From: Alteromonas antoniana
GTDB lineage: Bacteria; Pseudomonadota; Gammaproteobacteria; Enterobacterales; Alteromonadaceae
Reading direction: 5' to 3'
NCBI RefSeq assembly: GCF_019249295.1
Contig: NZ_JAESDH010000002.1
Span: forward strand, 62,001 to 126,000
Length of the DNA stretch: 64,000 bases
The position numbers and the translations under genes are program-made. The notes under the pieces were generated by a model that worked only from the letters and a program-made list of their open reading frames with translations, did no database searches and was not told the DNA's origin. This document shows, in pieces, positions 55,839-64,000 of this stretch (positions are counted from its first letter, which is position 1; the number at the start of each line of letters is the position of its first letter).

Positions 55839-57417
55839 AGTATGGGTTCTCCCATAACATAAGTTTGGCGTCTGAGACTTCCCACATCACACTGGCGTGT
55901 TTATCAAGATACGTCATCATGATTTCACCAGCACTGCTCATAGAAGCACCTGACGGCGCAAACAAGAACCATACCCGACGGTTTTGGTGCAGCATTTCTT
56001 TTAACGTAAATTTGTCCTGAATAACCGGATTACCTATCCACTTATCAAGATAAAATGGCATGGATTCACGATAGTAGAATACGGTTGTAGAGGTTCCCTG
56101 CTGAATGTAGTAATCACCGGTCAATGGGGTATAAAACATAAATGGAAAAGGAGCCTGGATTACCACAATATCCCCTTGCTGATAGTGATGGTTAAACGCC
56201 TGATAAATACTTCTGAAGCCAAAGCCTTTTGATTCGAACGCCATTTCAAAAGGGATAAACCCGGTGCGCGTCGGGGAGTAAAATTTAAATCCCCACGCAG
56301 AGCTCAGAAACGTGGTAAGTGCAAAAAGTAAGGCGAAGTGGAGTGCGGCAAACTGACGTGCAGAAATCCGTGCTCTGGCAGCAAAATATTTGAGAGGTGA
56401 CGTGGCTTCCAGCAAAGCAATCGACGAGACGATAAGAATGGCAGGAAGTACAAAATAAACGTAGCGAAGTGCGTAGTAGCCAAGCATTGTGGTAAGTAAA
56501 ATAAGTGCAAAGCCGACAATCATGATCAGATACATCGCACTCCACTGTTTTCTGAGCAAATAGATCCCCAGTGCAAATGCCAGTACAAACAGCAGGTTTT
56601 CTGGTGTTGTCAGTGACTCTACGTAAAAGGTCGGGTCAAACGAATAGGCTTCGTAGGCAGGCTCAAGAAATGACACATCAGAGCGACTGGTGCCCAGTGC
56701 AACATATGGCGCGCGTAAAACAGTGCGCCACGTCAGTTGTGCCACCACGGCAACGATAATCAATAATGCGGCCAGCCACGCATGTATGGATTTCAGAAAT
56801 GTCCATTTTCCCCATGTCAGTACGATAGCGGTGACGAAGAAAACCGGCAATAGAAAACCAGATCCTTCCCAGCTCAGATAAGTCAGCAGGATGCAGGCGG
56901 CAATAAGATAGAATAGCCAGGGCTTCTCATTGCCGTGCTGTAAAATACTGTGCAAAACCAAAATGGTTACCAGCGTAATGAGTTGCAACTGTGAGGGGTA
57001 GAACGCGTTGGTCCCCCAGTATATTGTCCAGGGGAGCACCGCAAACATTCCTGCTGCCAGCAAACCTGCGCGAAAACTGTGAAACCGTTCGCCCGCAAAT
57101 ACGATAAGCAGGGTAGTCAGCGTTGAGAAAATCAGTGCAGGAACTCTTACGGCAAATTCAGATTTCCCTAAAAAATACATTGAAGCGGCAATCGGGTAGG
57201 GCACCAGTTCATAGGTAGATATCACAAACTCGCCGTTATTTTGCATGATGGACGGATAGCCATTTTTCAACACCCCCTGTGCGAAGAGGATCATCGTTGA
57301 CTCGTCCTGCGTAATAGAACGCTCATCAATAACAGACAGGCGCAGGAAAAAACCGGTTGCCAGAATGACGACAATAGCAAGCCACCTTACCCGGATATCA
57401 ATGTCAGCCTGATTCAT
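55828..57417 (-). CDS. GT39/ArnT-like membrane glycosyltransferase
   Basis: A 529-residue integral membrane protein with about ten or eleven hydrophobic segments. The first periplasmic loop carries the acidic ITQDESTMILFAQG, matching the DE motif of GT39/GT83 enzymes that use polyprenyl-phosphate sugars. The C-terminal 130 residues form a soluble periplasmic domain (GDIVVIQAPFPFMFYTPLTGDYYIQQG). The acceptor is not known. It overlaps its neighbours on both sides (11 and 14 bp). Confidence 0.75.
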   Translation of the reverse strand: MNQADIDIRVRWLAIVVILATGFFLRLSVIDERSITQDESTMILFAQGVLKNGYPSIMQNNGEFVISTYELVPYPIAASMYFLGKSEFAVRVPALIFSTLTTLLIVFAGERFHSFRAGLLAAGMFAVLPWTIYWGTNAFYPSQLQLITLVTILVLHSILQHGNEKPWLFYLIAACILLTYLSWEGSGFLLPVFFVTAIVLTWGKWTFLKSIHAWLAALLIIVAVVAQLTWRTVLRAPYVALGTSRSDVSFLEPAYEAYSFDPTFYVESLTTPENLLFVLAFALGIYLLRKQWSAMYLIMIVGFALILLTTMLGYYALRYVYFVLPAILIVSSIALLEATSPLKYFAARARISARQFAALHFALLFALTTFLSSAWGFKFYSPTRTGFIPFEMAFESKGFGFRSIYQAFNHHYQQGDIVVIQAPFPFMFYTPLTGDYYIQQGTSTTVFYYRESMPFYLDKWIGNPVIQDKFTLKEMLHQNRRVWFLFAPSGASMSSAGEIMMTYLDKHASVMWEVSDAKLMLWENPYFVQ

Positions 57418-58720
57418 GGCAGTCTTCTCTGTCGTTAAAGGTGAACAGGGATATACACATCAGCATGGCGCAGAGCAAACCAAGGTATGGATGTAGCGGG
57501 GCCGGTAATTGCCAGCCAATACGGTGAAGAAAAATAACAAGCATCCCAAATAAGGACAGGAGTAAAGCCAGGCCTGTTACCGACAACATACTGTTTTTAA
57601 CACTGTTGCCCTGCACAAAAACTTTGATCAACAGGCAGCAAAGCACAGCCAGGATAAGCGGAAATGCATTGAGCAGCAGGGTAGTAAGTTGTGCGCGTAA
57701 ATTCAGCGTAGCATGCTTTACCGGTCGAAAACGTATACCCGGCGGCGAGTCAGCAAGTGTGCCATGAGGGAGTAACTTACTGTCGGCTTCCCAGTTTTCG
57801 TAGATTGATAAGTCTTCTGTAGTCTTTGCATCCAATGTATAAAGATAGCCAACCAGCGCTGCGCGGGGCTGGAAAACCTTACTTTGCAGATAAACATCCA
57901 GTCGGTTGTAACCACGGCGCAAAAATGCACTGAGATCGTGGTACTGCACCACGTTGGGGTGGCCGGCAAAAATCGCGGCAATGGTCTGGTTTACCCGTAT
58001 TTCATAAGAGCCATCAATGGCGACGCCCAAATACAGTTCGTCTCCCTGCGACACAAACACTGAGCGGCTCAGCTCCAGGGCGGGATCAATGGGATCGGAT
58101 GCCCAGAACCACTCGCCGGCAGCAGAGGCGGTATTGGTCGTCAGAGGTAAACCACTGATATTTATTGTTGTAGACGAGGGAAGGGATACTAATGTCGGTG
58201 ACTGCCACGTATCTACGGCAGCCAGGTGCTTTCCCCATGGCCGTAAAAAATGATTCGCCTGCGCAGTGCCCGTCACTTCCCACTGCAACTGTTTAGGCGT
58301 TACTGTATTCTTACCCGGATGTTTGCTTTCCACGAAGGCGTTAAACATGGCCGGTATGTTGCGGGACTGACCCAGTATCGCGATGACCAGCGTATTAGCG
58401 CCCGGTGTGATATTGGCCGTTAAGTCAAAGCGCGACTGGATAAATTCCGGGTTCGCCGGGATCCTGCCGATTTGCTCACCATTGACAATAATTAATGCTT
58501 CATCCCGTGAACCTAGCGTCAGAAAAACTGCTTTTTCATTACGGGACACTGTGAGTCTGGTTCTGGCCAGCAGCATTTCCGTACCACCTGCCACCTGCAT
58601 CCAGGGGCCTTTCGGCATTTGCCACTGCGGCTTGACGCTGTTTTGTGTCAGTATTTCACCGACATTGGATAGAAATCCGATACAAATCAGCAAGTAGATG
58701 ATCAGCACCCGCCACGTCAT
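57404..58720 (-). CDS. Membrane protein with two galactose-binding-like domains
   Basis: A 438-residue protein not matched to a named family. One N-terminal helix (about 5-22), then a periplasmic part with two similar beta-sandwich segments: ALIIVNGEQIGRIPANPEF...FDLTANITPGANTLVIAIL and YEIRVNQTIAAIFAGHPN...YHDLSAFLRRGYNRLDVYL, both in the style of sugar-binding jelly rolls. Four hydrophobic segments follow at the C-terminus (about 345-430). It may contact nascent polysaccharide. It overlaps the GT39-like gene by 14 bp and the next gene by one base. Confidence 0.65.
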   Translation of the reverse strand: MTWRVLIIYLLICIGFLSNVGEILTQNSVKPQWQMPKGPWMQVAGGTEMLLARTRLTVSRNEKAVFLTLGSRDEALIIVNGEQIGRIPANPEFIQSRFDLTANITPGANTLVIAILGQSRNIPAMFNAFVESKHPGKNTVTPKQLQWEVTGTAQANHFLRPWGKHLAAVDTWQSPTLVSLPSSTTINISGLPLTTNTASAAGEWFWASDPIDPALELSRSVFVSQGDELYLGVAIDGSYEIRVNQTIAAIFAGHPNVVQYHDLSAFLRRGYNRLDVYLQSKVFQPRAALVGYLYTLDAKTTEDLSIYENWEADSKLLPHGTLADSPPGIRFRPVKHATLNLRAQLTTLLLNAFPLILAVLCCLLIKVFVQGNSVKNSMLSVTGLALLLSLFGMLVIFLHRIGWQLPAPLHPYLGLLCAMLMCISLFTFNDREDCHESG

Positions 58721-60012
58721 CAGGTGCCTCCCAGGCCGCTGACAGCCCAGTAATTACGTTCGTTGTCGAAGTTTGCACACTGCAAATAGAAATGACGGGC
58801 TCGTTTAAAATACATATTGGCCACCATGGCATCGCCCAGCGTGCAGTAAAGGTTTGCGATGACAGTATCGTTTTCCAGTTCCTGGACGGCCTCTTCAAAG
58901 GAAGATATGGCAGCATGAAGCTGACCCTGCCGGGCTCTGGCATAGCCAAACAACACCCATGACGCAATGTCATCGCGAAACCAGTCATTATTGGCCAGCA
59001 TGGTGGCGGCCAGGTTGTATTTTTGTTCCCGAATTGCTTCCAGTGCTTTCACACTCATAAACGTACGATAGTGACGCTGTCCAAAGTCTCTGAACATACG
59101 GTCCATGGGACTTTTCACTGGCATGTAGAGCAGCGGCGTAAGGCGGTGCTCAATTTCAGCGAATTTCGCCTTGTTCATATAGATGAAGTTTTGATCGCCC
59201 ATAAAGTCATATATTACCGGGATATGCGCTACCGGCCCTGACCAGCCTGCATAGCTGACGTAAGCGCGGGCGCACAAGGTGACAAAATAATCTGAAGACG
59301 CCAGCTCAGGGTTAAATGACAGGGCGCTGCTACAATGATCCATCAGATTGACTGAGCGGCCCGCATCCATTGGGATTGTATTGATGCGGTAAGGGTCTCG
59401 GACGTAATAAAACGCAAAAATCATTATCACCACACCCCACATCGCAAGATAATAGAGCGTGGTGCGGGCGCGGCTCGCGGTCACCAGCCGGTAGGTAAGC
59501 GGAATAAACATGCCCATTATAACAAAGGCGTACCAGCCAAAGCTGAGATTTGAGGTCACCATTAATGTGCGCTCAAGAACACTGCGAACATCAAAACTGG
59601 CATTGTAGGCTGGCTGCATATTGTAGTTGTTCTGAACCTGCAGCCGAAACACCTGCTCAACTAACGCGCGCGCTCTGGCTTCGTCAAAAAAGTTAGGCAG
59701 TAATCCGGAGGTTTCGTTCGCAATAATGATTGGCCAGCACAGCGCAAGCAATACAGGAACCAGCAAAAATGGCAGGGCAGAAGGAAAGTGTAATAAGCCC
59801 AGAAGCGCGCCGGTGAGATAAAACGTCAGCACCAGCAATGGCAGAGAGTAACCGAAGAAAGACAGTTCGGCACCGGTGGGGCTGGCAGACAACGGCATGT
59901 TGAGCCAGTCCAGTTGCAGTAATAGCACCATGATCGCGAGGATGAGCAAAAACAGCACCGCTGCGCCGAGTTGCTTATACTGAATCTGGTTCGCAATTGC
60001 CAGCGTAGCCAT
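58720..60012 (-). CDS. Membrane protein with C-terminal TPR-like repeats
   Basis: A 430-residue protein of unknown family. Five or six hydrophobic helices lie in the first 205 residues (AAVLFLLILAIMVLLLQL, SLPLLVLTFYLTGALLG, LPFLLVPVLLALCWPIII, YAFVIMGMFIPL, LAMWGVVIMIFAFYYV). A soluble region follows, and the last 110 residues look like TPR helices (ASWVLFGYARARQGQLHAAISSFEEAV, ANLYCTLGDAMVANMYFKRARHFYLQCA). TPR proteins often scaffold polysaccharide export machinery. Its start overlaps the flippase stop by one base. Confidence 0.65.
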   Translation of the reverse strand: MATLAIANQIQYKQLGAAVLFLLILAIMVLLLQLDWLNMPLSASPTGAELSFFGYSLPLLVLTFYLTGALLGLLHFPSALPFLLVPVLLALCWPIIIANETSGLLPNFFDEARARALVEQVFRLQVQNNYNMQPAYNASFDVRSVLERTLMVTSNLSFGWYAFVIMGMFIPLTYRLVTASRARTTLYYLAMWGVVIMIFAFYYVRDPYRINTIPMDAGRSVNLMDHCSSALSFNPELASSDYFVTLCARAYVSYAGWSGPVAHIPVIYDFMGDQNFIYMNKAKFAEIEHRLTPLLYMPVKSPMDRMFRDFGQRHYRTFMSVKALEAIREQKYNLAATMLANNDWFRDDIASWVLFGYARARQGQLHAAISSFEEAVQELENDTVIANLYCTLGDAMVANMYFKRARHFYLQCANFDNERNYWAVSGLGGT

Positions 60013-61472
60013 CAGGGAATCACCTCTGTGGTAACGGTGCTGTCCGGCTTTTTCAGAAGCGTGCGGACATCATGCAGTGTGTATACCCTTAGCAGCACAA
60101 CGGCTGTCAGGTAAACTGCGGCGAAACACACAGTCCCGGCTATCATCCGGGTTACCGGCCCCATATCCGGGATGCTCAGATAAGCCAGCGCTGCAAATCC
60201 GGCAGACAGCAGTATGCCTGTCACTTTCTTTCCCTGTGAGAAGGTGACACTACGTCGACGAAGCATGGTTAAGCCAGTAATCAGCACTACGGCTTCAGTG
60301 ACCGCGGTGCCTATTGCCGCACCTACGTAAGTAAAAGGCAGAATCAGTGCGACCCCCAGAAGCGTGTTAAGCGCCAGGCTGATAAAAGCCAGCTTCATTA
60401 ACGCTTTTTGTTCTCCCAGCGCCGCAAATGTCGGGTGCAGCAGTGCAGCAGGAATCAATGCCATAAGTGCCAGCCCCAGTACTTGTAGCGCTGGCGCTGC
60501 TTCTGCGTAAGTGCTGGTATAAAATAACGGGATCAATACGTCGGCTGACAGCCAGAACCATAGTGCAAGCGGAACTGACGCGGCAAACAGAAATACTGTG
60601 ATGTGATTGAAGGCTACTGTAAAACGGCTGATATCCTGTTTCGCCAGCTGCGAAAGTCGAGGCAGCATGACGCCGCTAAATGCAATCGATGCGGTTTCAA
60701 TCAGTTGCAGTACCCGATATGCGGAGCTGTAAAGTCCGACCGCAATCGCTGTCGCCAATACCGAGAGCAATAAAATGTCGAGGTGGACGGTCAGTTTTCG
60801 CAATACCAGAGACGCACCAAGCGGCAACGATTCCGTAAATATGGCCTTCCATCTGGGCCAGTGAAAGCGGAACTGAACACGGCCGTAGCGTTTGTTCACT
60901 TCTGACAACAGCCAGAGTGTCTGGATAAGGTTGGCGGCAAAATTCACTGCGCACACGGCGATTAAGCCGCCTCCGGCGGCCAGCACAGCCCATATGCCGA
61001 ACGCCAGGATGGCTTTGTGCACGACACCGATAAATGCCGTAATGTGCATATCCTCGCGCGCGCGAATGGCAGCACCGAAAATCAACCCTTGCAGGGCGCT
61101 GAACCCGGCTAGCAACATAAACAAAAACGAATACAGCAATTTGCTGTCCATGCCCCAGGCGTAAAGGCTTACGCTGATAACCGTGATAATGACTACCGAC
61201 AGCCCAAGTAAGCCTAAAGAGGTGAAGCCGATCTGCTCCTGTAATGCATCGGGTTGTCTGGCTATATCGCGAATAGTGATATTGACCATGCCGCCATCGG
61301 CGAACAGTTGAATGATGCTGACAACGGCAAGCAAGGTGGAAAAAATCCCGAAATCTGCGACGCCAAGATACCTTGCCATCACTACCATAGCGAGAAATAC
61401 AAGCGCACCGCCGATTGCCATACCGGCAGTCACAACCAGTGAATTTTTGACCAGCTTTCGATTATTGGCCAT
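60012..61472 (-). CDS. Wzx-like polysaccharide flippase
   Basis: A 486-residue membrane protein with 14 predicted helices, of the MOP/polysaccharide transporter (PST) superfamily. The N-terminus NSLVVTAGMAIGGALVFLAMVVMARYLGVADFGIFSTLLA is diagnostic, as is YSSAYRVLQLIETASIAFSGVMLPRLSQ in the second half. It is expected to flip undecaprenyl-linked repeat units to the periplasm. The start overlaps the HlyD-like gene end by 11 bp. No Wzy polymerase is recognisable in the visible part of the cluster. Confidence 0.87.
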   Translation of the reverse strand: MANNRKLVKNSLVVTAGMAIGGALVFLAMVVMARYLGVADFGIFSTLLAVVSIIQLFADGGMVNITIRDIARQPDALQEQIGFTSLGLLGLSVVIITVISVSLYAWGMDSKLLYSFLFMLLAGFSALQGLIFGAAIRAREDMHITAFIGVVHKAILAFGIWAVLAAGGGLIAVCAVNFAANLIQTLWLLSEVNKRYGRVQFRFHWPRWKAIFTESLPLGASLVLRKLTVHLDILLLSVLATAIAVGLYSSAYRVLQLIETASIAFSGVMLPRLSQLAKQDISRFTVAFNHITVFLFAASVPLALWFWLSADVLIPLFYTSTYAEAAPALQVLGLALMALIPAALLHPTFAALGEQKALMKLAFISLALNTLLGVALILPFTYVGAAIGTAVTEAVVLITGLTMLRRRSVTFSQGKKVTGILLSAGFAALAYLSIPDMGPVTRMIAGTVCFAAVYLTAVVLLRVYTLHDVRTLLKKPDSTVTTEVIP

Positions 61473-62622
61473 ATTGGAATGTCACATCTCTGGGATCGAT
61501 AGCGTTCACTAAATCGCCATCAATCAAATCTAACTGACCTGCTACTACCACGCGATCGCCATCTGCGAGGCCACTGCTAATGCCAACAAAACCGCTGGCC
61601 CGCTGCCCCACTGAGACATTCACCAGCGTGGCGGTATCTCCTTCTACTTTAAACACCTGAGCCTGGTCCTGATTCTGGTTCAGCAAGGCGACTGCCGGTA
61701 TGCGCAACACTTCCTCTGTAGAAGTAAAGCGGATAAAGCCAGTCATATTGGCCTGAACAACCAGTTCCTTGTTATCCATCGTGAAATACCAGTTAAGGTT
61801 ATCTATTTGCTCCTGATCAGGATTCAGTGGCGCCTCCTGTAAGAAGTGCCCTGAAAATACGTAGCCATCAAGGCCCTTAAGCACCACTTCGCCTTCATCA
61901 CGATTCGCCATCAGGAACTGGTAGTCGGTAGTATCGAAGACGCAGTTGGCAATCATTGGATTGACTACAGTAATGGTTGCGACGGTTTGATTAAGACGGG
62001 CTACTTCTCCCTGTGCGGCAATGATATCGACACGCCCGGTGACCGGAGAAAAAATATCCGTTTTTTCCAGCTCAACCTGAGCCAGTTGCAGGTCTTCATC
62101 TGCGGTGGCACGTTCCCGCTCGGTCTGTATCAGATCGATAAACGCGCGGCGGTAGTCAATTTCCAGCGACTGTCCACTGGCGCGGTTTTCACGGTAATAG
62201 TCCACCAGGCTGGCGCGCTCTTTAATCTCTTCATTAAGCCAGCGGATCTGATCTTTTGCTTTGGACAGGTTTGCTTCAATCTGTCGTTTATCCAGCTCCA
62301 GCAGCTTCTGGCCTTTTTCCACTATGTCGCCTGCTTCAAAGTAGCTTTCACGGATGAGAATGTCATTGATTGCACTGGCCAGTTCTACACTTTTACTGGG
62401 TTGCGTATTACAGCTTCCCACTATCAATGGCTGAATAGGGGCGACATTCGCTTCGTAAATACTGACTGGCAGCGCCTGTCCGGCTTTACGGGCCGAGTCG
62501 GCATCAACAATGTTGGCATGACGCCGCATCTCACGAAGCAGGAAGAACGCCATTGCCAGCAAAATCAGAATGATAGTGGCGGGGACCATGACCTTGACAG
62601 TAAACTTCATAAACGACTTCAC
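61462..62622 (-). CDS. HlyD/RND-type membrane-fusion (adaptor) protein
   Basis: A 386-residue periplasmic adaptor: N-terminal membrane helix (about 12-30), lipoyl half-motif around ESYFEAGDIVEKGQKLLELDKRQIEANLSK, a coiled-coil hairpin (about 120-185), the second lipoyl half IFSPVTGRVDIIAAQGEVA, and a beta-barrel/membrane-proximal domain (IPAVALLNQNQDQAQVFKV, GLADGDRVVVAG). No ABC or RND pump gene lies beside it. It may couple export of the polysaccharide across the periplasm. It overlaps the next gene upstream by 4 bp. Confidence 0.82.
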   Translation of the reverse strand: MKSFMKFTVKVMVPATIILILLAMAFFLLREMRRHANIVDADSARKAGQALPVSIYEANVAPIQPLIVGSCNTQPSKSVELASAINDILIRESYFEAGDIVEKGQKLLELDKRQIEANLSKAKDQIRWLNEEIKERASLVDYYRENRASGQSLEIDYRRAFIDLIQTERERATADEDLQLAQVELEKTDIFSPVTGRVDIIAAQGEVARLNQTVATITVVNPMIANCVFDTTDYQFLMANRDEGEVVLKGLDGYVFSGHFLQEAPLNPDQEQIDNLNWYFTMDNKELVVQANMTGFIRFTSTEEVLRIPAVALLNQNQDQAQVFKVEGDTATLVNVSVGQRASGFVGISSGLADGDRVVVAGQLDLIDGDLVNAIDPRDVTFQYGQ

Positions 62623-63179
62623 TGGTTAATCTCCTTTTTACTCAATGACACGCCCAGGTCTGATTTTCTTGAAATGTAGAACAGCGTGATGCCAATCAGC
62701 GGCAGGTATATAGCAATATCGATAACGGCATTTCTTATATTTCGCTCGCTTAACCAGTTATCGTGATATACCCCCTGAAATAAGGTCACAGGGAAGCCGA
62801 ACTTTTCACGGGAAAACGGTAGCAGCGCAGGGATGCCGTAGGAGTCATTAAGACCAGGATCCAGTCCGGTGAGTGCATCAATCAGCAAGTGGCTGGCAAT
62901 AAGTGCTGTGGAAAGCAACGCTACCTTATGTCCCCACACCGCGGCGATAAGCAGCCCGGCAAGTACGCAAAACAACAGACTATGCGTATGTTTGTAATGC
63001 CACCTGACATCACCAAAAATCAGATAGGAAGGGATGATGTCGAAATCCGGCAAACAGGCCAGAAACATGGCGAGAAGCACCCATAGCCAGACTGACGGTT
63101 TAACATCAATCCAGCCTCTGGCCAGCGGAATTGCCAGTAGTATGACGCCTGCACAGGCATGAACAAGCGGTGTTGCCAT
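62619..63179 (-). CDS. YdjM-like inner-membrane metal-dependent hydrolase
   Basis: A 186-residue membrane protein of the PF04307 family (YdjM/YbcI type). Several hydrophobic helices carry the conserved polar residues: ATPLVHACAGV, LACLPDFDIIPS, KHTHSLLFCVLAGLLI and SHLLIDALTGLDPG. The His/Asp set could bind metal. Its substrate is unknown, and a phospholipid or polyprenyl role is possible. It is followed by the HlyD-like gene with a 4-bp overlap. About 100 bp separate it from the glycosyltransferase gene. Confidence 0.82.
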   Translation of the reverse strand: MATPLVHACAGVILLAIPLARGWIDVKPSVWLWVLLAMFLACLPDFDIIPSYLIFGDVRWHYKHTHSLLFCVLAGLLIAAVWGHKVALLSTALIASHLLIDALTGLDPGLNDSYGIPALLPFSREKFGFPVTLFQGVYHDNWLSERNIRNAVIDIAIYLPLIGITLFYISRKSDLGVSLSKKEINQ

Positions 63180-63282
63180 TATCTGACTCTCCGCTGAACG
63201 TAACGCGATGCCAGGGCGTCAGTCTGATCTGACGGATGGACACTGATCAATGATGAGCTAATGCTGATGGAAATCATAAAAT

Positions 63283-64000
63283 TCACTCATATTGGGGGAA
63301 TGTCAGTACACCGTTTTTTAGGAAGGGATCTGTTGTTGCCAGCTCCGCGCCTTCAACAAATTCAGGAATGTAAGATTTTTTTACCACGCCTTTTAGCCGT
63401 GACGGGTCAATATCGCCGACTTCGACCAGTTGCCGGTAAATTTCAATGGTGCCGAGCGCGATAGCATCCCAGTCAAAATTGCCTGAAATGGTCTCGTAGG
63501 CTCGCCGGCCAAGCGCTGTTGCCAGCGGCGGATTGCTGAGTAACAGCAGCATACCCGCGGCAAAATCGTTGATGTCTTCGCCTTGCGCGACATAGCCGTT
63601 GTAGCCATGGCACAAGGCTTTTGCACTTCCGGCGAAACTCACAATGGGTTTACCGGCAGCCATATAGTTGAGTAACTTTATGGGGTAGCCGGGACACGAC
63701 GTGCGCGGACTCACGGTAATGGTCGCAGCATCCAGAAAGTCGGGGATTTGTGGAAAGCTGACGTTATCGACAATGATCATCGACGCTTTTGCGCCGTGCT
63801 TTTCAGCTAACGCCATCAAATCGGTTTTGGCCTTGTCATTGTTCACATTGCAGGCGATGACGAGCCTGGCTGCAGGTATTGATGTGGCAACTATGCCCAT
63901 GGCCTTGACTAGCAAATCGACCCGCTGAAAGCCCTCAATAGCGCCCGTATAAAGAATAATAGGCGTATCTGGCGACAGATTCAGCTGATCATAAATGACT
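63283..64000 (-). CDS. GT4-type glycosyltransferase (partial, runs off right edge)
   Basis: The C-terminal 239 residues of a GT-B glycosyltransferase. The visible part includes PIILYTGAIEGFQRVDLLVKAMG, the nucleotide-sugar binding VSPRTSCPGYPIKLLNYMAAGKPIVSFAGSAKAL (in place of the usual E-x7-E loop) and the C-terminal helix GNFDWDAIALGTIEIYRQL. The 5' part lies beyond the window. As the most upstream visible gene on the strand it probably belongs to the same polysaccharide unit. Confidence 0.82.
   Translation of the reverse strand, partial: VIYDQLNLSPDTPIILYTGAIEGFQRVDLLVKAMGIVATSIPAARLVIACNVNNDKAKTDLMALAEKHGAKASMIIVDNVSFPQIPDFLDAATITVSPRTSCPGYPIKLLNYMAAGKPIVSFAGSAKALCHGYNGYVAQGEDINDFAAGMLLLLSNPPLATALGRRAYETISGNFDWDAIALGTIEIYRQLVEVGDIDPSRLKGVVKKSYIPEFVEGAELATTDPFLKNGVLTFPQYE

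Overview
The window is chromosomal DNA of a marine-type gammaproteobacterium, most likely from the Alteromonadaceae (Alteromonas and relatives). The thrS-infC-rpmI-rplT block with an AUU-started infC, the yffB-dapE pair, the small DUF2897 and DUF3080 proteins, and the abundance of GGDEF/EAL signalling genes all fit that group. I see no plasmid, prophage, CRISPR or transposase gene. The mobile-looking DNA consists of short foldback elements without genes.

Layout. 1-3.4 kb: choline to glycine betaine genes (betB-betA, minus strand) and the first codons of a secreted protein. 3.6-11.2 kb: a GGDEF-EAL protein, astE and a HIT protein, ybjQ, a coupled yffB-dapE-M15 peptidase-DUF2897 operon, an OsmC protein, and a pair made of an ACT-domain protein and a histidine-less EIIA-Glc-like protein. 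11.2-21 kb: a cluster of DnaA-box-like sites, a VOC protein, a patatin-like protein, a large hybrid histidine kinase adjoining a REC-GGDEF-EAL response regulator, tRNA-Val(GAC) and a PAS-GGDEF protein.

21-42 kb is a nearly complete purine degradation locus. An AzgA-type permease takes up bases. Adenine deaminase, guanine deaminase and xanthine dehydrogenase (xdhABC) produce urate, and PuuD, UraH, UraD and PuuE take it to allantoate. An allantoate amidohydrolase and PucG carry on to oxalurate, and an amidase with a HpxW-like Ntn hydrolase probably finish through oxamate to oxalate. A RutR-like TetR regulator lies in the middle. A shared 16-bp palindrome (CTGAC-N6-GTCAG type) upstream of xdhA, the permease and the amidase operon is the likely operator.

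Inside this locus, at 31.7-32.3 kb, sit two adjacent ~270-bp foldback elements. Their stems differ in sequence, but their three-stem architecture and two 10-nt single-stranded motifs are kept at identical spacing. One interrupts a small membrane-protein gene whose frame is restored if the element is removed. This is the most novel feature I can see.

42.6-53.7 kb: a possible broken small ORF, an S9 peptidase lipoprotein, a CPBP protease, an MscS channel, DUF3080, a pteridine reductase-like SDR and a fructosamine kinase-like protein, then thrS-infC-rpmI-rplT. 53.8-64 kb: a minus-strand surface-polysaccharide cluster that runs off the right edge (esterase fusion, GT39-like enzyme, two uncharacterised membrane proteins, flippase, HlyD-like adaptor, YdjM-like protein, GT4 glycosyltransferase).
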